DNA of 64,000 nt, taken from assembly GCA_902767775.1 (NCBI GenBank), contig CACXIP010000001.1, positions 238,707-302,706 on the forward strand, read 5' to 3'. This document shows, one piece after another, positions 28,093 through 37,177 of this stretch. This DNA is from an uncultured Prevotellaceae bacterium (GTDB lineage Bacteria > Bacteroidota > Bacteroidia > Bacteroidales > Bacteroidaceae). The notes beneath the pieces are model-generated. The model did no database searches. It had not been told where the DNA came from and saw only the letters and a list, made by a program, of their open reading frames with translations. The position numbers and the translations under genes are program-made. Each line of letters starts with the position of its first letter. The stretch's first letter is position 1.

Positions 28093-29898
28093 TTATGGGA
28101 TGTTGGGACCAATCTCACCATCCTTGTTCAAATACCAGTTGCTCTTGTCCTGCAATTTGGCTCTGATATCATTCATCAGATCCTGGCTGGTTTCACCTCG
28201 CCGCATGCAGATATGGTTGGCAAGGAAATTGGTGTCTGATGAGCGCAAGGCAAAACGGAGGATGTCATAATAGCGTGTTCCCTCAAAGGCAAATTCCAAT
28301 GCTCCCTCCTGAAGAATCAGTTCACTGACATAATTTTGCAGGTCTGGGGTTTGCTCTGCCTCAGTACGGGTGGTGTCCACAGGAAGCTGGTAGAATTCGT
28401 TGAGCGGAGCAAAACCTGAACCACGGGTGTGCATACCCATCGTGTTGGCGTTGGTACGGCCGCCGCGGCCTGTTGCACTTTCTGCATCCATCTCGATATA
28501 CCGAGCTGTCGGGAAGTCGAATTGGCTAATCCATACGGAGTCGGACTCAGAATAATAGGGGTATACTTCCTCCTGGATGACGGTGTTGTTCAAGCCGCGT
28601 GAGAGCACTTGGTATGCCATTCGTGGGTAACCTGCAAGGTTGAGCGCCTCAGCCATGCGCAGATAGACCATCTGCCGGCGGTAGATATGCACGTTCTCTT
28701 GTCTGTGTTTGCTGATGGACTGCATCTCAGTACGCTCATTGGTGAGGTAGTTGTAGGAGTAGTAGTTGTCCCATACAGTGTAGAGGCGAAGGTCGCCAGT
28801 GCGGTGGTTGGACAGACCTTGTGGGGCATATTGCACAGTATTGCCATTGCCTGTCACTTGGCAGAACATCTGCGAGGCAGAGAGTTCTTCCATTCCAAGA
28901 GAAGGAATGATGCTCACCTTGTAGTCGTTTTCCTCCCTTGAGTTGAACAGATTACGAAGTTCGCTGTAGTCGCCGTCTGTCTTGTTGGCATTGCAGGGAA
29001 TCATGGTAATCAGTTCGCTGTTTTCATTGTAGGACTCTTGTACGACGGAATTTGACCAAGAGTCAGAGACACCTGTCCATGATGAGTTGCCGCTCGTCCA
29101 TTCTACCCTTTGTATGCCGGTGGAATAGGTGGAGTTGTCTCCGTTGCGCTCAGCGATATACTTGTAATAGCGCAGGGCTGCCTGGCGGTAGTATTCCACG
29201 TTGCCGGAGGCACTGCCAGCCCAGAGGTAAAGGTCGCCCAACACGATGTTGATGGGGAACCATATTAAACGGTAGGTGGTGCCATTGTCATAATAGGGAT
29301 ACTCACGGCCATATTTCTCGGCAAGCGGCAGCAGGTCGTTGATGAAATACTCACACACCTGCTGAATGCCGTATGCGGGATAGTTGGCCTCTGACTGCTC
29401 CTTGGTAAGGATAGGATCCACCACGAAGCGAACCTTTCCATAGTTGATGACCATCTGCAGATAGGTCCAGGCACGGATAGCCTTTGCCTGTGCATATTCT
29501 TTCATGAATATATACTTGTTGCGGTTGTCTTTCAGTGCCGTGTCTGCGTTGGCAATGAAGAAGTTGCAGTTGTTGATGACAGCATAGTAGTCACGTGGGT
29601 TGTTGTACATGTTGTCATTGCCGATGTTGAACTGCGAAACCTCTCTCAGGTCTTTGCTGGCATCATTGGTCAGTTCTACCAAGTCACCTCTAACTTCACC
29701 AAGCAAGATGGTACGGTCGGCAATTGCCTGAAGTTTGTTGAGAATGCCAATCATGCTGTAGACAGAGTCAGTGGCATTGTCCAACTTGTGGTTATCTGAG
29801 TAAATGACATGGTCAGACTCTTGGTCGAAGAAATCGGAGCATCCGCCCAATATGCAAGCTATGCAAAGGGTACTGATGAATATACTGATTTTTTTCAT
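28093..29898 (-). CDS. SusD/RagB-like surface lipoprotein, copy 1
   Basis: This is an outer-membrane lipoprotein that lids its SusC partner and helps bind the imported ligand. From MKKISIFISTLCI it has about 601 residues, with lipobox ILGGC. The SusD helical repeats follow (KAIRAWTYLQMVINYGKVR, WFPINIVLGDLYLWAG), with the RagB/SusD C-terminal domain containing MVYLRMAEALNLAGYP and EFAFEGTRYYDILRFALR. It is the last gene of the array, 34 bp after the susC copy 1 stop, and ends before a strong terminator. The ligand is unknown. An upstream ATG at 29925 adds nine polar residues. Confidence 0.9.
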   Translation of the reverse strand: MKKISIFISTLCIACILGGCSDFFDQESDHVIYSDNHKLDNATDSVYSMIGILNKLQAIADRTILLGEVRGDLVELTNDASKDLREVSQFNIGNDNMYNNPRDYYAVINNCNFFIANADTALKDNRNKYIFMKEYAQAKAIRAWTYLQMVINYGKVRFVVDPILTKEQSEANYPAYGIQQVCEYFINDLLPLAEKYGREYPYYDNGTTYRLIWFPINIVLGDLYLWAGSASGNVEYYRQAALRYYKYIAERNGDNSTYSTGIQRVEWTSGNSSWTGVSDSWSNSVVQESYNENSELITMIPCNANKTDGDYSELRNLFNSREENDYKVSIIPSLGMEELSASQMFCQVTGNGNTVQYAPQGLSNHRTGDLRLYTVWDNYYSYNYLTNERTEMQSISKHRQENVHIYRRQMVYLRMAEALNLAGYPRMAYQVLSRGLNNTVIQEEVYPYYSESDSVWISQFDFPTARYIEMDAESATGRGGRTNANTMGMHTRGSGFAPLNEFYQLPVDTTRTEAEQTPDLQNYVSELILQEGALEFAFEGTRYYDILRFALRSSDTNFLANHICMRRGETSQDLMNDIRAKLQDKSNWYLNKDGEIGPNIP

Positions 29899-29932
29899 AA
29901 TCTTTGGTCTTTTGCTTGTTGTCATAATGGTC

Positions 29933-32900
29933 TTAGAGGTTCACCTTGATACCTGCCACGAATGAGCGGCTCTGGCCAAGACGGCCCAAGTCAATGCCCT
30001 GGCCGATGACGGCTGAGGTCATAGTGAACTCAGGGTCAGAACCGAGATATTTGGTGTAAGTGAACAGGTTGTTGCCTTGAATCCAGAACTGCAGACCCTG
30101 GAGGTACTGCGACTTGAGAGGAAGGTCATAACTCAGGGTGACGGTCTTCAGACGAATGTAACTACCATCCTCAATCCAGCGGTCGCTGAAGCGAGAGTTG
30201 CCCATCGGGTCTTGGAAAGTCAGCTTAGGAATATCGGTCTGCTGTCCTTCCACCTGCCAGCGGCGAAGCATGGCTGTCGTCTGGTTGAAGAAGCGTGAAC
30301 CGCTTTCCACTTGCTGGCGCATGTAGTTGTACACGTCGTTGCCCAAGCAGTAGTTGAAACGGACATCAAGCTTGAGCCGTTTGTAATTGAACGTGGTGAA
30401 GATGTTGCCGTAGAAGTCAGGATTCGGGTCACCAATGATGTCACGGTCAGCGTCGTTGATTTGTTTGTCCCCATTCCTGTCGACAAAATGCATATCACCG
30501 GCTGCGAAATATTTCTTGTCGGCTCCATTTTCGTCAAGGATATAGAGTCCTGCTGATGCTGCCTCCTCAGAAGTGGCGAACACACCTTGTGTCTTGAAAC
30601 CATAGAAACGGTTGGCTGGCTGGCCTACCTCAGTGCGGATGGTAGCACCATATACGTCATTGTCCACGAAAGGTTTGCCGTCTGCCAGTTCGGTCACCTT
30701 GTTCTTATAATGGCCGATGCTGCCGCCTACCTGCCATTGGAAATTGCGGAGGGCAAGCAGTTTGATGTTGGCATTGATGTCGAAGCCCTTGTTCTCAAGT
30801 TTGCCACCGTTGCTCCAGTTCTGGTAGAGTCCGGAGAGATAGCCCAGTGACTGATAGGTGAGAAGGTCTGAAGTTGTGCTCTTGTAGAGGTTCACGGCGA
30901 GACCGATGCGGTTGTTGAACAGACTGGTTTCCAATCCAAGGTTGATGCGTGCTGTGCGCTCCCATTGGATTTTGGTGTTGCCAATGCCGTCAAGAGACAG
31001 ACCGGTAAGCTGCCTCAGGTAGCGCTGTGCACGGAAGTAACTGCGGGCGACATAGTAGTCGATGTCATCATTGCCGCTGATGTCATAGCCGGCAGTGAGG
31101 CGCAGGTAGTTGATGGCACGAATCTTGGCAAGCCATGGCTCGTTGGTCATCACCCACGATGCTTGAATACCGGGGAAGAGGCCCCAGGCTGCATCAAACA
31201 TGTTGAGGTCGCCACCATCCTGGCCAAAACGTGAGGAACCTTCCATCGTCAGGTTGGCTTGCACATAGTAGCGGCTCTTGAAATTGTACTCTGCCTGTGC
31301 ATACCATGCCATGGAGTTCCAGTTGTCGTTGGCACCGACATCTTGGGCGTTGAGCAGGTTGCTGCTCATATAGGGAGTCTTGTCATTTCCCGTGTTGTAG
31401 CCCAACTGCGAGTTCATGGTATAGCTTTCCCAGTTGATACGGGCACCGATGAAGGCGTGCAGGTCATGAGCTTTGAAACGGTTGCTCCAGTCGAGGCGGG
31501 TGTCGCTCATCACTGAGTTTTGCTTGGAAGCAAGTGAGCGTACCTCATTCTCCCTGTATGCACCGATGCTGCTCACATAGTAGTCGGGAGTTCCGTTGAT
31601 AGGGATGTAGAACATCTCACTGGTGTTGACCAAATTGTAGCTGAAATGCTCCGACAGCCACAGATGAGGACTGAAGGTCCATTTCGGTGTCACCGTCAGG
31701 TTGAGCATGGAGTTCTCAAAGTGGTTCTTGTTCTCTGCATCTCCATATTCGTTGATGGCGGCAGGGTTGCCCAATCTCCAGTTGTAGCTGTTGTAGTTGG
31801 CCAATGCCTCTGAGAGGTAGTCTTCCTGCTTGATGTCGTAGTGAGAGTCGCTCAATATACCGCGGCCATAGCTGAACGGGCTGAGGAAAGGTGACTTCAC
31901 ATAAGCAAGGAACGAAGGACTTGTTGGTGTTCCTTCATCATAGCTCTCTGGAGCGCCATCGTCACGGATGTTGCGTGTGATGTTGGCGAAGGAGGCGTCG
32001 AAACGAATGTCAAGGCGCTTGAGCAGACGGATGTCGGTATTGAAACGGATATTCAACCTGTTCATGTCATTGTATTTCAGGTTGCTTTCCTGTTTCGTAT
32101 AGCCTACAGAAAGATTGTAGTTGGCGATATTGTCACCACCCGACACATTGATGCCGTAGTTTTGCGTCATTGCCGTCTGATAGACAAGGTCTTTCCAGTC
32201 GGTGTTCTGATGATACTGTGTGTAATAGTAGTAATTGGGGTCCTCGTTGAGGAACTTGAAGGTGCGGCGGGTTGTGTTCGTCGTCTTCAGCAACTCAGAT
32301 GCGTAACTGCGGTATTGCTCCGGGTCCATCACTGAGAGGTACTTGGGCTCGAGCACCACTCCTGCAGAAACACTGGCTGTGATACGGGTTGCCATTGTCT
32401 TGTTGCGCTTCGTCTGGATGAGCAACACACCATTGGCTCCCTTGGCACCATAGAGGGCGGTTCCATTGCGCATGAGCGTGACCTTCTCGATGTCAGCGGG
32501 ATTGATGTTGGAGATGATGTCGTTGTAGAATCCGTCATGAAGCATCGTGCGTCCATATTGCTGGTCGATGATGACGTCGTCGACAACAATCAGCGGTTGG
32601 GCATTGGCATTGAGCGAGTTGATGCCTTGGACGAACATGACACTGCCTATGCCAGGCAATCCGCTGCGGGAAATCGTATAGACCTCGCCTCCCAATTGCT
32701 TCTGAACCTCATCCTTGATGTTGACAGAATTGGTGTATTGGAAATCACTTGCCACACGGTCGTTGCGGATGTTGTTTTCCTTGGCATATTCAGCCTTGAA
32801 AGTGGTAGGATAGAGCTTGATATCACCTTGATATTCATCTGCGGTGAGGCCAGCCCTAACGGGATTGTAGTCGGGTGAAACGACGTAGATGGCACTGGAG

Positions 32901-33247
32901 AATACAGGAACATCCACTTTATAGGTGCCGTCGTCACCAGAGAGGGCGCTGTAGCCTTCCACACCGTCTGCTGCCACGATGCAGCCGCTGATGGGATTGT
33001 GGGTAGCGGCATCCAGGACACGACCTGTGACGGTGCGTGTCTCGTATTTCTTTTTCTTCTGGGTGATAGCGGTCACCAAGTTGTTGAGGACGTCAGACTC
33101 TTCTTCGTCATCATCATACTGAGCTGAGGCGGTGATGGGCATGAGCATCATCAACCCCATGGCAATTAACAATTGACAATTAACCATTGACAAAAAGCCT
33201 TGCCGTCTGTGTCTGGATATGATATTGTTGAGTTTCATCTTCATCAT
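29933..33247 (-). CDS. SusC/RagA-like TonB-dependent transporter, copy 1
   Basis: This is an outer-membrane importer energised by TonB. The 1104-residue product begins with a long signal peptide ending TASAQ, then an acidic stretch (DDDEEESD). A carboxypeptidase-D-like domain (TVTGRVLDAATHNPISGC), the plug (LPGIGSVMFVQGINSLN, VTLMRNGTALYGAKGANGVL) and the beta-barrel follow. Part of the signal peptide (MVNCQLLI) is encoded by four period-7 repeats at 33163-33191. It starts two bp after the FAS1 protein stop and is followed by susD copy 1. The last residue is Leu rather than the common terminal aromatic. Confidence 0.92.
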   Translation of the reverse strand: MMKMKLNNIISRHRRQGFLSMVNCQLLIAMGLMMLMPITASAQYDDDEEESDVLNNLVTAITQKKKKYETRTVTGRVLDAATHNPISGCIVAADGVEGYSALSGDDGTYKVDVPVFSSAIYVVSPDYNPVRAGLTADEYQGDIKLYPTTFKAEYAKENNIRNDRVASDFQYTNSVNIKDEVQKQLGGEVYTISRSGLPGIGSVMFVQGINSLNANAQPLIVVDDVIIDQQYGRTMLHDGFYNDIISNINPADIEKVTLMRNGTALYGAKGANGVLLIQTKRNKTMATRITASVSAGVVLEPKYLSVMDPEQYRSYASELLKTTNTTRRTFKFLNEDPNYYYYTQYHQNTDWKDLVYQTAMTQNYGINVSGGDNIANYNLSVGYTKQESNLKYNDMNRLNIRFNTDIRLLKRLDIRFDASFANITRNIRDDGAPESYDEGTPTSPSFLAYVKSPFLSPFSYGRGILSDSHYDIKQEDYLSEALANYNSYNWRLGNPAAINEYGDAENKNHFENSMLNLTVTPKWTFSPHLWLSEHFSYNLVNTSEMFYIPINGTPDYYVSSIGAYRENEVRSLASKQNSVMSDTRLDWSNRFKAHDLHAFIGARINWESYTMNSQLGYNTGNDKTPYMSSNLLNAQDVGANDNWNSMAWYAQAEYNFKSRYYVQANLTMEGSSRFGQDGGDLNMFDAAWGLFPGIQASWVMTNEPWLAKIRAINYLRLTAGYDISGNDDIDYYVARSYFRAQRYLRQLTGLSLDGIGNTKIQWERTARINLGLETSLFNNRIGLAVNLYKSTTSDLLTYQSLGYLSGLYQNWSNGGKLENKGFDINANIKLLALRNFQWQVGGSIGHYKNKVTELADGKPFVDNDVYGATIRTEVGQPANRFYGFKTQGVFATSEEAASAGLYILDENGADKKYFAAGDMHFVDRNGDKQINDADRDIIGDPNPDFYGNIFTTFNYKRLKLDVRFNYCLGNDVYNYMRQQVESGSRFFNQTTAMLRRWQVEGQQTDIPKLTFQDPMGNSRFSDRWIEDGSYIRLKTVTLSYDLPLKSQYLQGLQFWIQGNNLFTYTKYLGSDPEFTMTSAVIGQGIDLGRLGQSRSFVAGIKVNL
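33163..33191. repeat. Heptad tandem repeat CAATTRA inside the susC copy 1 signal-peptide codons
   Basis: Four contiguous 7-bp units, CAATTAA, CAATTGA, CAATTAA and CCATTGA, run in register. Seven is not a multiple of three, so gain or loss of a unit would shift the susC reading frame. Confidence 0.8.
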
Positions 33248-33259
33248 TGTTAATTGTTA
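33246..33259. repeat. Two heptad units across the FAS1 stop and susC start
   Basis: ATTGTTA occurs twice in tandem. The repeats contain the FAS1 gene's stop codon and reach the susC start codon. They are the same family of heptads as at 33163-33191 and 35019-35060. Confidence 0.6.
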
Positions 33260-35016
33260 GACATGGGTTTGTCCTCATGGGGCTTGAGGAGAATGCAGTC
33301 AACACGCATGGTACGTGTATATTTGTTGCTGCGCAACTGGCTGCTGGTCACACGGGTTTCCACTTTGAGTGTCACCTGAGGCTCTTCTTCATTCAGTCCG
33401 TAAGAAGCAACAGGGAACTTGAAGTTTTCTGCCAACAGCAGGGCATTGACTGTCTCTGAATTGGTCTCCAGCCTGTCACAGATTTCTTCCTCTACCACTT
33501 TGCCGTCCAGGTCATGGTGGTTAAGAGTGCAACGGATCAGTGTGGGCAACTTCTGGATGTTGGTGGCATTCCAGTGATAGGCTGTCGCAGGAGCGGTGAC
33601 GAGATAGATGTCGTAGCCGATGTTGGACAGCACGTCGGTGATGTTGAAGGTCACCCACGGGTTGACGGTAGTCCTCTGGGGCTCAAATTCTACAAACCTG
33701 TTGTTGGAGACAACATTGTAGAAAGGATTTTTCTTCAGAGAGTCAGGGGCATCTTCAAATGTCTCTGGTACCGGACGTATGATGGCGGCGACGGTAGGCT
33801 CGTCATCTCCAGCACTATTTTTGGTGGTACTCACCTCTTTGATGGCTGACATGTTCTCAGGCTCGATGATGCGAATCTGGTGGAATGATTGCTCCTTGTC
33901 GATTTTCCAATTGTTGGATTTCAACATGATGCCATTGCTGCAGTCGATGGCTGTCGCACCGGACAGTGCACCTTCAGAAGCAAACGGTTTGTAGTACTCG
34001 TAATAGTGGAGAGTGTCAGCGCCCCACGCAGACCTACGGTAGTTGTAGTTCATGATGCAGTTGGTCGACATGGCAGAATCCTGCAGGGCTGCTTCGCTGT
34101 TGAACGTGCGGCTGAACACAGTTCCCTTCATAATCGCCAAACGGCTGTTGGTATAGGCAATCGAGTCACGGTCGGGCACACTGTTGTCATATACGAAGTA
34201 GTCAGTGTATTCATCCACCATCTTCTTCCACTCTTGGTTGGTGGGAACAATCATCAGATAGGTGCTGTCCTCAGAGTGGATGCGGGCATCAAGAAATTCA
34301 CCATCGAAGAGGTCATTCTGCTGGATGAAGACAGAATCAAGATAAACCGTCTTTCCGTCAACGATACCTCCGGGCACACTTTGTTCGGCAATGAACTCCT
34401 TACGGTAGTACATGGGGTTGTAGAAGAAGCTTCTTACGCTGTCGAGTTCGTTGTCCTTACGCATATACTCAAACAAGTTGGAGAAGAACTTCACCTGGTT
34501 GCCCAATGTGTAGAGCACGCCATTGTCATAATGCTGGTTGGAAGAAAGGAATTTGTTGCCGTCAATGGCATCTGGGGTGAGGTAGGCATATTTGCCGTTC
34601 ATCAGCACGATGGTGTCATTGGTCAGACTCGACACAGAGTGGTTGTAGAGCGTCATGTGGTTCTGGATGAACTCTTTCACTGTGGTGTTGTCATCATCGT
34701 TCACTTTGCCTTTCTCCTCATTGTAGGCAGCAATGAGCTGATTGGCCTCTTCTGCCGACAGACAGTCATTGTTGGGGGCAAAAACTGTGAATACCTGGCT
34801 GCTTGCCAAGGATTTGTCGTAGCCGCATGCTTTCACCACACTGGCAAAATTGCTGAGATTGGGGTCTTTTTGAATAGCTTCCCACAAACTACCGCCCTGC
34901 TGACCGGTAGCGAGGCTGTTGTAGTGGTCGTCCCATTCATCGGAGCATGCTGTCAGTGTCAGGGCTGCTATCGCTAACCCCAACACTGTCTTATATATAT
35001 GATTACGTTTCATCAT
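33250..35016 (-). CDS. FAS1 (fasciclin) domain lipoprotein A
   Basis: This is a predicted surface lipoprotein, possibly for binding glycan or protein. From MMKRNHIYKTVLGL it has about 588 residues, with lipobox LTLTAC. A FAS1 domain (about residues 35-190) contains SSQVFTVFAPNNDCLS and FIQNHMTLYNHSV. A second FAS1-like part follows (MIVPTNQEWKKMVDEYTDYF), then a C-terminal beta-rich domain (NPWVTFNITDVLSNIGYDI, MRVDCILLKP). It sits between FAS1 protein B and susC copy 1. The start is moved from 35049 because the extra 11 residues are only translated heptad repeats. Function in the family is binding or adhesion; the partner here is inferred to be SusC/SusD. Confidence 0.8.
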   Translation of the reverse strand: MMKRNHIYKTVLGLAIAALTLTACSDEWDDHYNSLATGQQGGSLWEAIQKDPNLSNFASVVKACGYDKSLASSQVFTVFAPNNDCLSAEEANQLIAAYNEEKGKVNDDDNTTVKEFIQNHMTLYNHSVSSLTNDTIVLMNGKYAYLTPDAIDGNKFLSSNQHYDNGVLYTLGNQVKFFSNLFEYMRKDNELDSVRSFFYNPMYYRKEFIAEQSVPGGIVDGKTVYLDSVFIQQNDLFDGEFLDARIHSEDSTYLMIVPTNQEWKKMVDEYTDYFVYDNSVPDRDSIAYTNSRLAIMKGTVFSRTFNSEAALQDSAMSTNCIMNYNYRRSAWGADTLHYYEYYKPFASEGALSGATAIDCSNGIMLKSNNWKIDKEQSFHQIRIIEPENMSAIKEVSTTKNSAGDDEPTVAAIIRPVPETFEDAPDSLKKNPFYNVVSNNRFVEFEPQRTTVNPWVTFNITDVLSNIGYDIYLVTAPATAYHWNATNIQKLPTLIRCTLNHHDLDGKVVEEEICDRLETNSETVNALLLAENFKFPVASYGLNEEEPQVTLKVETRVTSSQLRSNKYTRTMRVDCILLKPHEDKPMSNN

Positions 35017-35018
35017 TT

Positions 35019-35060
35019 GAATTGTCAATTGTAATTCTTGAATTGTCAATTGTGAATGGT
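35019..35060. repeat. Six heptad repeats filling the gap between two FAS1 genes
   Basis: Units GAATTGT, CAATTGT, AATTCTT, GAATTGT, CAATTGT and GAATGGT occupy nearly the entire space between the FAS1-B stop and the FAS1-A start. They lie where a ribosome-binding region would be. Confidence 0.8.
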
Positions 35061-37142
35061 TTAGAGGTCGTCTTCAATCTCGCCCTCACTGTCTACGCCA
35101 TATACACTCTTGGGTACCAGTTCCAGGTAGTCGAGCATGAACTCATTGTTGTTGCCTTGCTTACCGTCGGATGCGACGCGGAAACGGATGTAGTGGTCCT
35201 TGGTGGCATCAATGTAAGTCTGGCACATGATACGGCGGTAGGTACGCTCATTTCCGCAGAAGTAACCTTTCGACGAGGTGCTGAAGTGGAAGATGGAGCG
35301 CGGACCGCGGTAGGCACCCAAGTTCTTCAGCAGTTTCTGCTCCTCAGCTTTCTCCTCAATGGTCATCTGGTCGTATTTTGCGGGAGACTCATCGATGACA
35401 TAGCGGTCGCCGATATACAGGTCAGAGTTGAGGAATTTGGTCATGTCCAAAGGAATTCCCTGCGGGACACCGTCAAAGTACACCTGCATCACACCGCGTG
35501 TTTCGATGGCGCAGAATCCCAGACGCACCTGCCAGTCGCCGCTGTAGGGTACAGGAGGCATGCGGAAGGTGAAGTCGTAGTCACCGAAGAGGTTCCATTC
35601 ATCACCCTGCCATGACCAGAAATTGATGTGCGGACGACGGAGCACCACACTACAGTTGGAGAATGTCACGCCATCAAGATAGCCCAGCGGGAAATAGAAG
35701 TTTCGTCCATTCTTTGGTGTGGCGGAGTCGTCAGGTACGCCGGGGTCATCATCTTTGGTGGGGTCGCCATTGAAACGGAGACCATTGCAGATAACCTCAG
35801 GGAATACGGTGGAGAAGTCCATGCGGATACGCATGTTCTGCACCTTATTCTGCACGTCATAACTGAAAGCGACAATATCGTCCACATAGTAATAGTGACC
35901 ATTCAGACCATCGTGTATGACATCGCTCTCAATCGATGGGTCGATATGGATGCCTTCTATCTGATAGGCATTGTCATAGCGCCTGTTGATGTAGCGCTCA
36001 CCTTTCTTGCCATTGCCCATCCAGTTGGTCACGGTGAGTTTCTCTACCTTGATCATGGTGTGCGGCAACAGGGTATGGTGCCAGTCAATGGGGTTGACAA
36101 GAGTCTCCTCATAGCCGAATGCGCCTTTCACGATACCAATGTTGACATCCATCGGAGTAAGGTCGGAGGTTCCGGCTGTGTAGCGGTTGAGGATGTGGTA
36201 TTGCACAAAGCGATGGAGGGGGTTGATGCTGTCCTTGAGGTTCTCAAATCTGTGGCCTTCCTTGTTGACATCATCAGGATAGACGGGGTCGTAGAGCTGG
36301 CAGGCGAGGTCATAGAGTGCCTTCATGTCACCTTTGGCAATGCCATACTTCGATTCCAAGATTTCATCTGGCTCCACGAAGAAGGTATAGCCATATTTCT
36401 TGGTGTCGGGTACCCATGCCACCTCACTCCAGATATGCGACTTGTAGTAGTACTTGGGATATGCATCCTTGTCGTAGGTCTCGTCTTCCACCTTCAGCAC
36501 CTCGCTCAGCACGTCGGTGGCGACAAGTGCGTTGTAGAATGTGCTGATTCTTGGGTTGTCGCGAAGCAAGTCGGAGATGTAGTTGTTGGACTTCTCGATG
36601 ACACGGTCGATGGGCTGCATGATGCCGTTCTCCACGGAGTCGTCGGCCAGGTCAAAATAGATGTGTGAGAGTCCCTCAAGGAAGATGACGGCGTTCTCCT
36701 GCTCGTCAAATCCGGAGGATGTGGCAATGTAACGTCCAAGCAGGTTGGCTGTAGGCAGACGGTCCTGCCCCATGTCCATGGTGGTGTACATGTTGTTGAT
36801 CAGGTGGGTGCGTGCGATGGTGTCGCAGTCGGCATTGGTCAGGTCATCCACGCTTGACATTCCACGTGAACGGAGATATTCGTTGACTGCATTGTTGTTC
36901 GGCACGAAACAGGTGTAGTGACCATAGGTCGACAACAAATCCATCAGGCCGGCACGCTCCACGATTTGGGTGAACTCGCTGTATTTCTCAGGGCGTTTTT
37001 TCAGGAAGTCGCTTGCCATCTCGCCCGTGAAAGTATAGAAGTTCTCTGCGTCTGGGTCATCAGACACACATGAGGTCAGCGAACCCACGATGAGGGCCGC
37101 AAGGCTCATGACGCACAGTATGTTGAATTTGAACTTTTTCAT
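35061..37142 (-). CDS. FAS1 (fasciclin) domain lipoprotein B
   Basis: This is a predicted outer-membrane surface lipoprotein. The 693-residue product has lipobox SLTSC and an N-terminal FAS1 domain (YSEFTQIVERAGLMDLLSTY, HYTCFVPNNNAVNEYL). A second FAS1-like domain spans about residues 190-380 (ISTFYNALVATDVLSEVLKV, YGYTFFVEPDEILESKYGI). The C-terminal beta-rich region (SGDWQVRLGFCAIETRGVMQ, YIRFRVASDGKQGNNNEF) looks like a jelly-roll binding domain. It follows susD copy 2 by 35 bp, the position of SusE/SusF-type binding proteins in ordinary polysaccharide loci. A binding role is inferred. Confidence 0.8.
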   Translation of the reverse strand: MKKFKFNILCVMSLAALIVGSLTSCVSDDPDAENFYTFTGEMASDFLKKRPEKYSEFTQIVERAGLMDLLSTYGHYTCFVPNNNAVNEYLRSRGMSSVDDLTNADCDTIARTHLINNMYTTMDMGQDRLPTANLLGRYIATSSGFDEQENAVIFLEGLSHIYFDLADDSVENGIMQPIDRVIEKSNNYISDLLRDNPRISTFYNALVATDVLSEVLKVEDETYDKDAYPKYYYKSHIWSEVAWVPDTKKYGYTFFVEPDEILESKYGIAKGDMKALYDLACQLYDPVYPDDVNKEGHRFENLKDSINPLHRFVQYHILNRYTAGTSDLTPMDVNIGIVKGAFGYEETLVNPIDWHHTLLPHTMIKVEKLTVTNWMGNGKKGERYINRRYDNAYQIEGIHIDPSIESDVIHDGLNGHYYYVDDIVAFSYDVQNKVQNMRIRMDFSTVFPEVICNGLRFNGDPTKDDDPGVPDDSATPKNGRNFYFPLGYLDGVTFSNCSVVLRRPHINFWSWQGDEWNLFGDYDFTFRMPPVPYSGDWQVRLGFCAIETRGVMQVYFDGVPQGIPLDMTKFLNSDLYIGDRYVIDESPAKYDQMTIEEKAEEQKLLKNLGAYRGPRSIFHFSTSSKGYFCGNERTYRRIMCQTYIDATKDHYIRFRVASDGKQGNNNEFMLDYLELVPKSVYGVDSEGEIEDDL

Positions 37143-37177
37143 AATTGTATGTCCTTTATCAGTTTTTGAATGAGAAA

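Noticed and set aside
33889-34977. Long open frame on the plus strand opposite FAS1 protein A
   Set aside because: The sequence is antisense to a lipoprotein with a clear lipobox and FAS1 domain; the antisense translation has no recognisable domain and its composition follows the codons of the real gene.
35628-36668. Long plus-strand frame opposite FAS1 protein B
   Set aside because: It lies wholly within a coherent minus-strand gene and shows a repetitive His/Val-rich composition typical of antisense frames.
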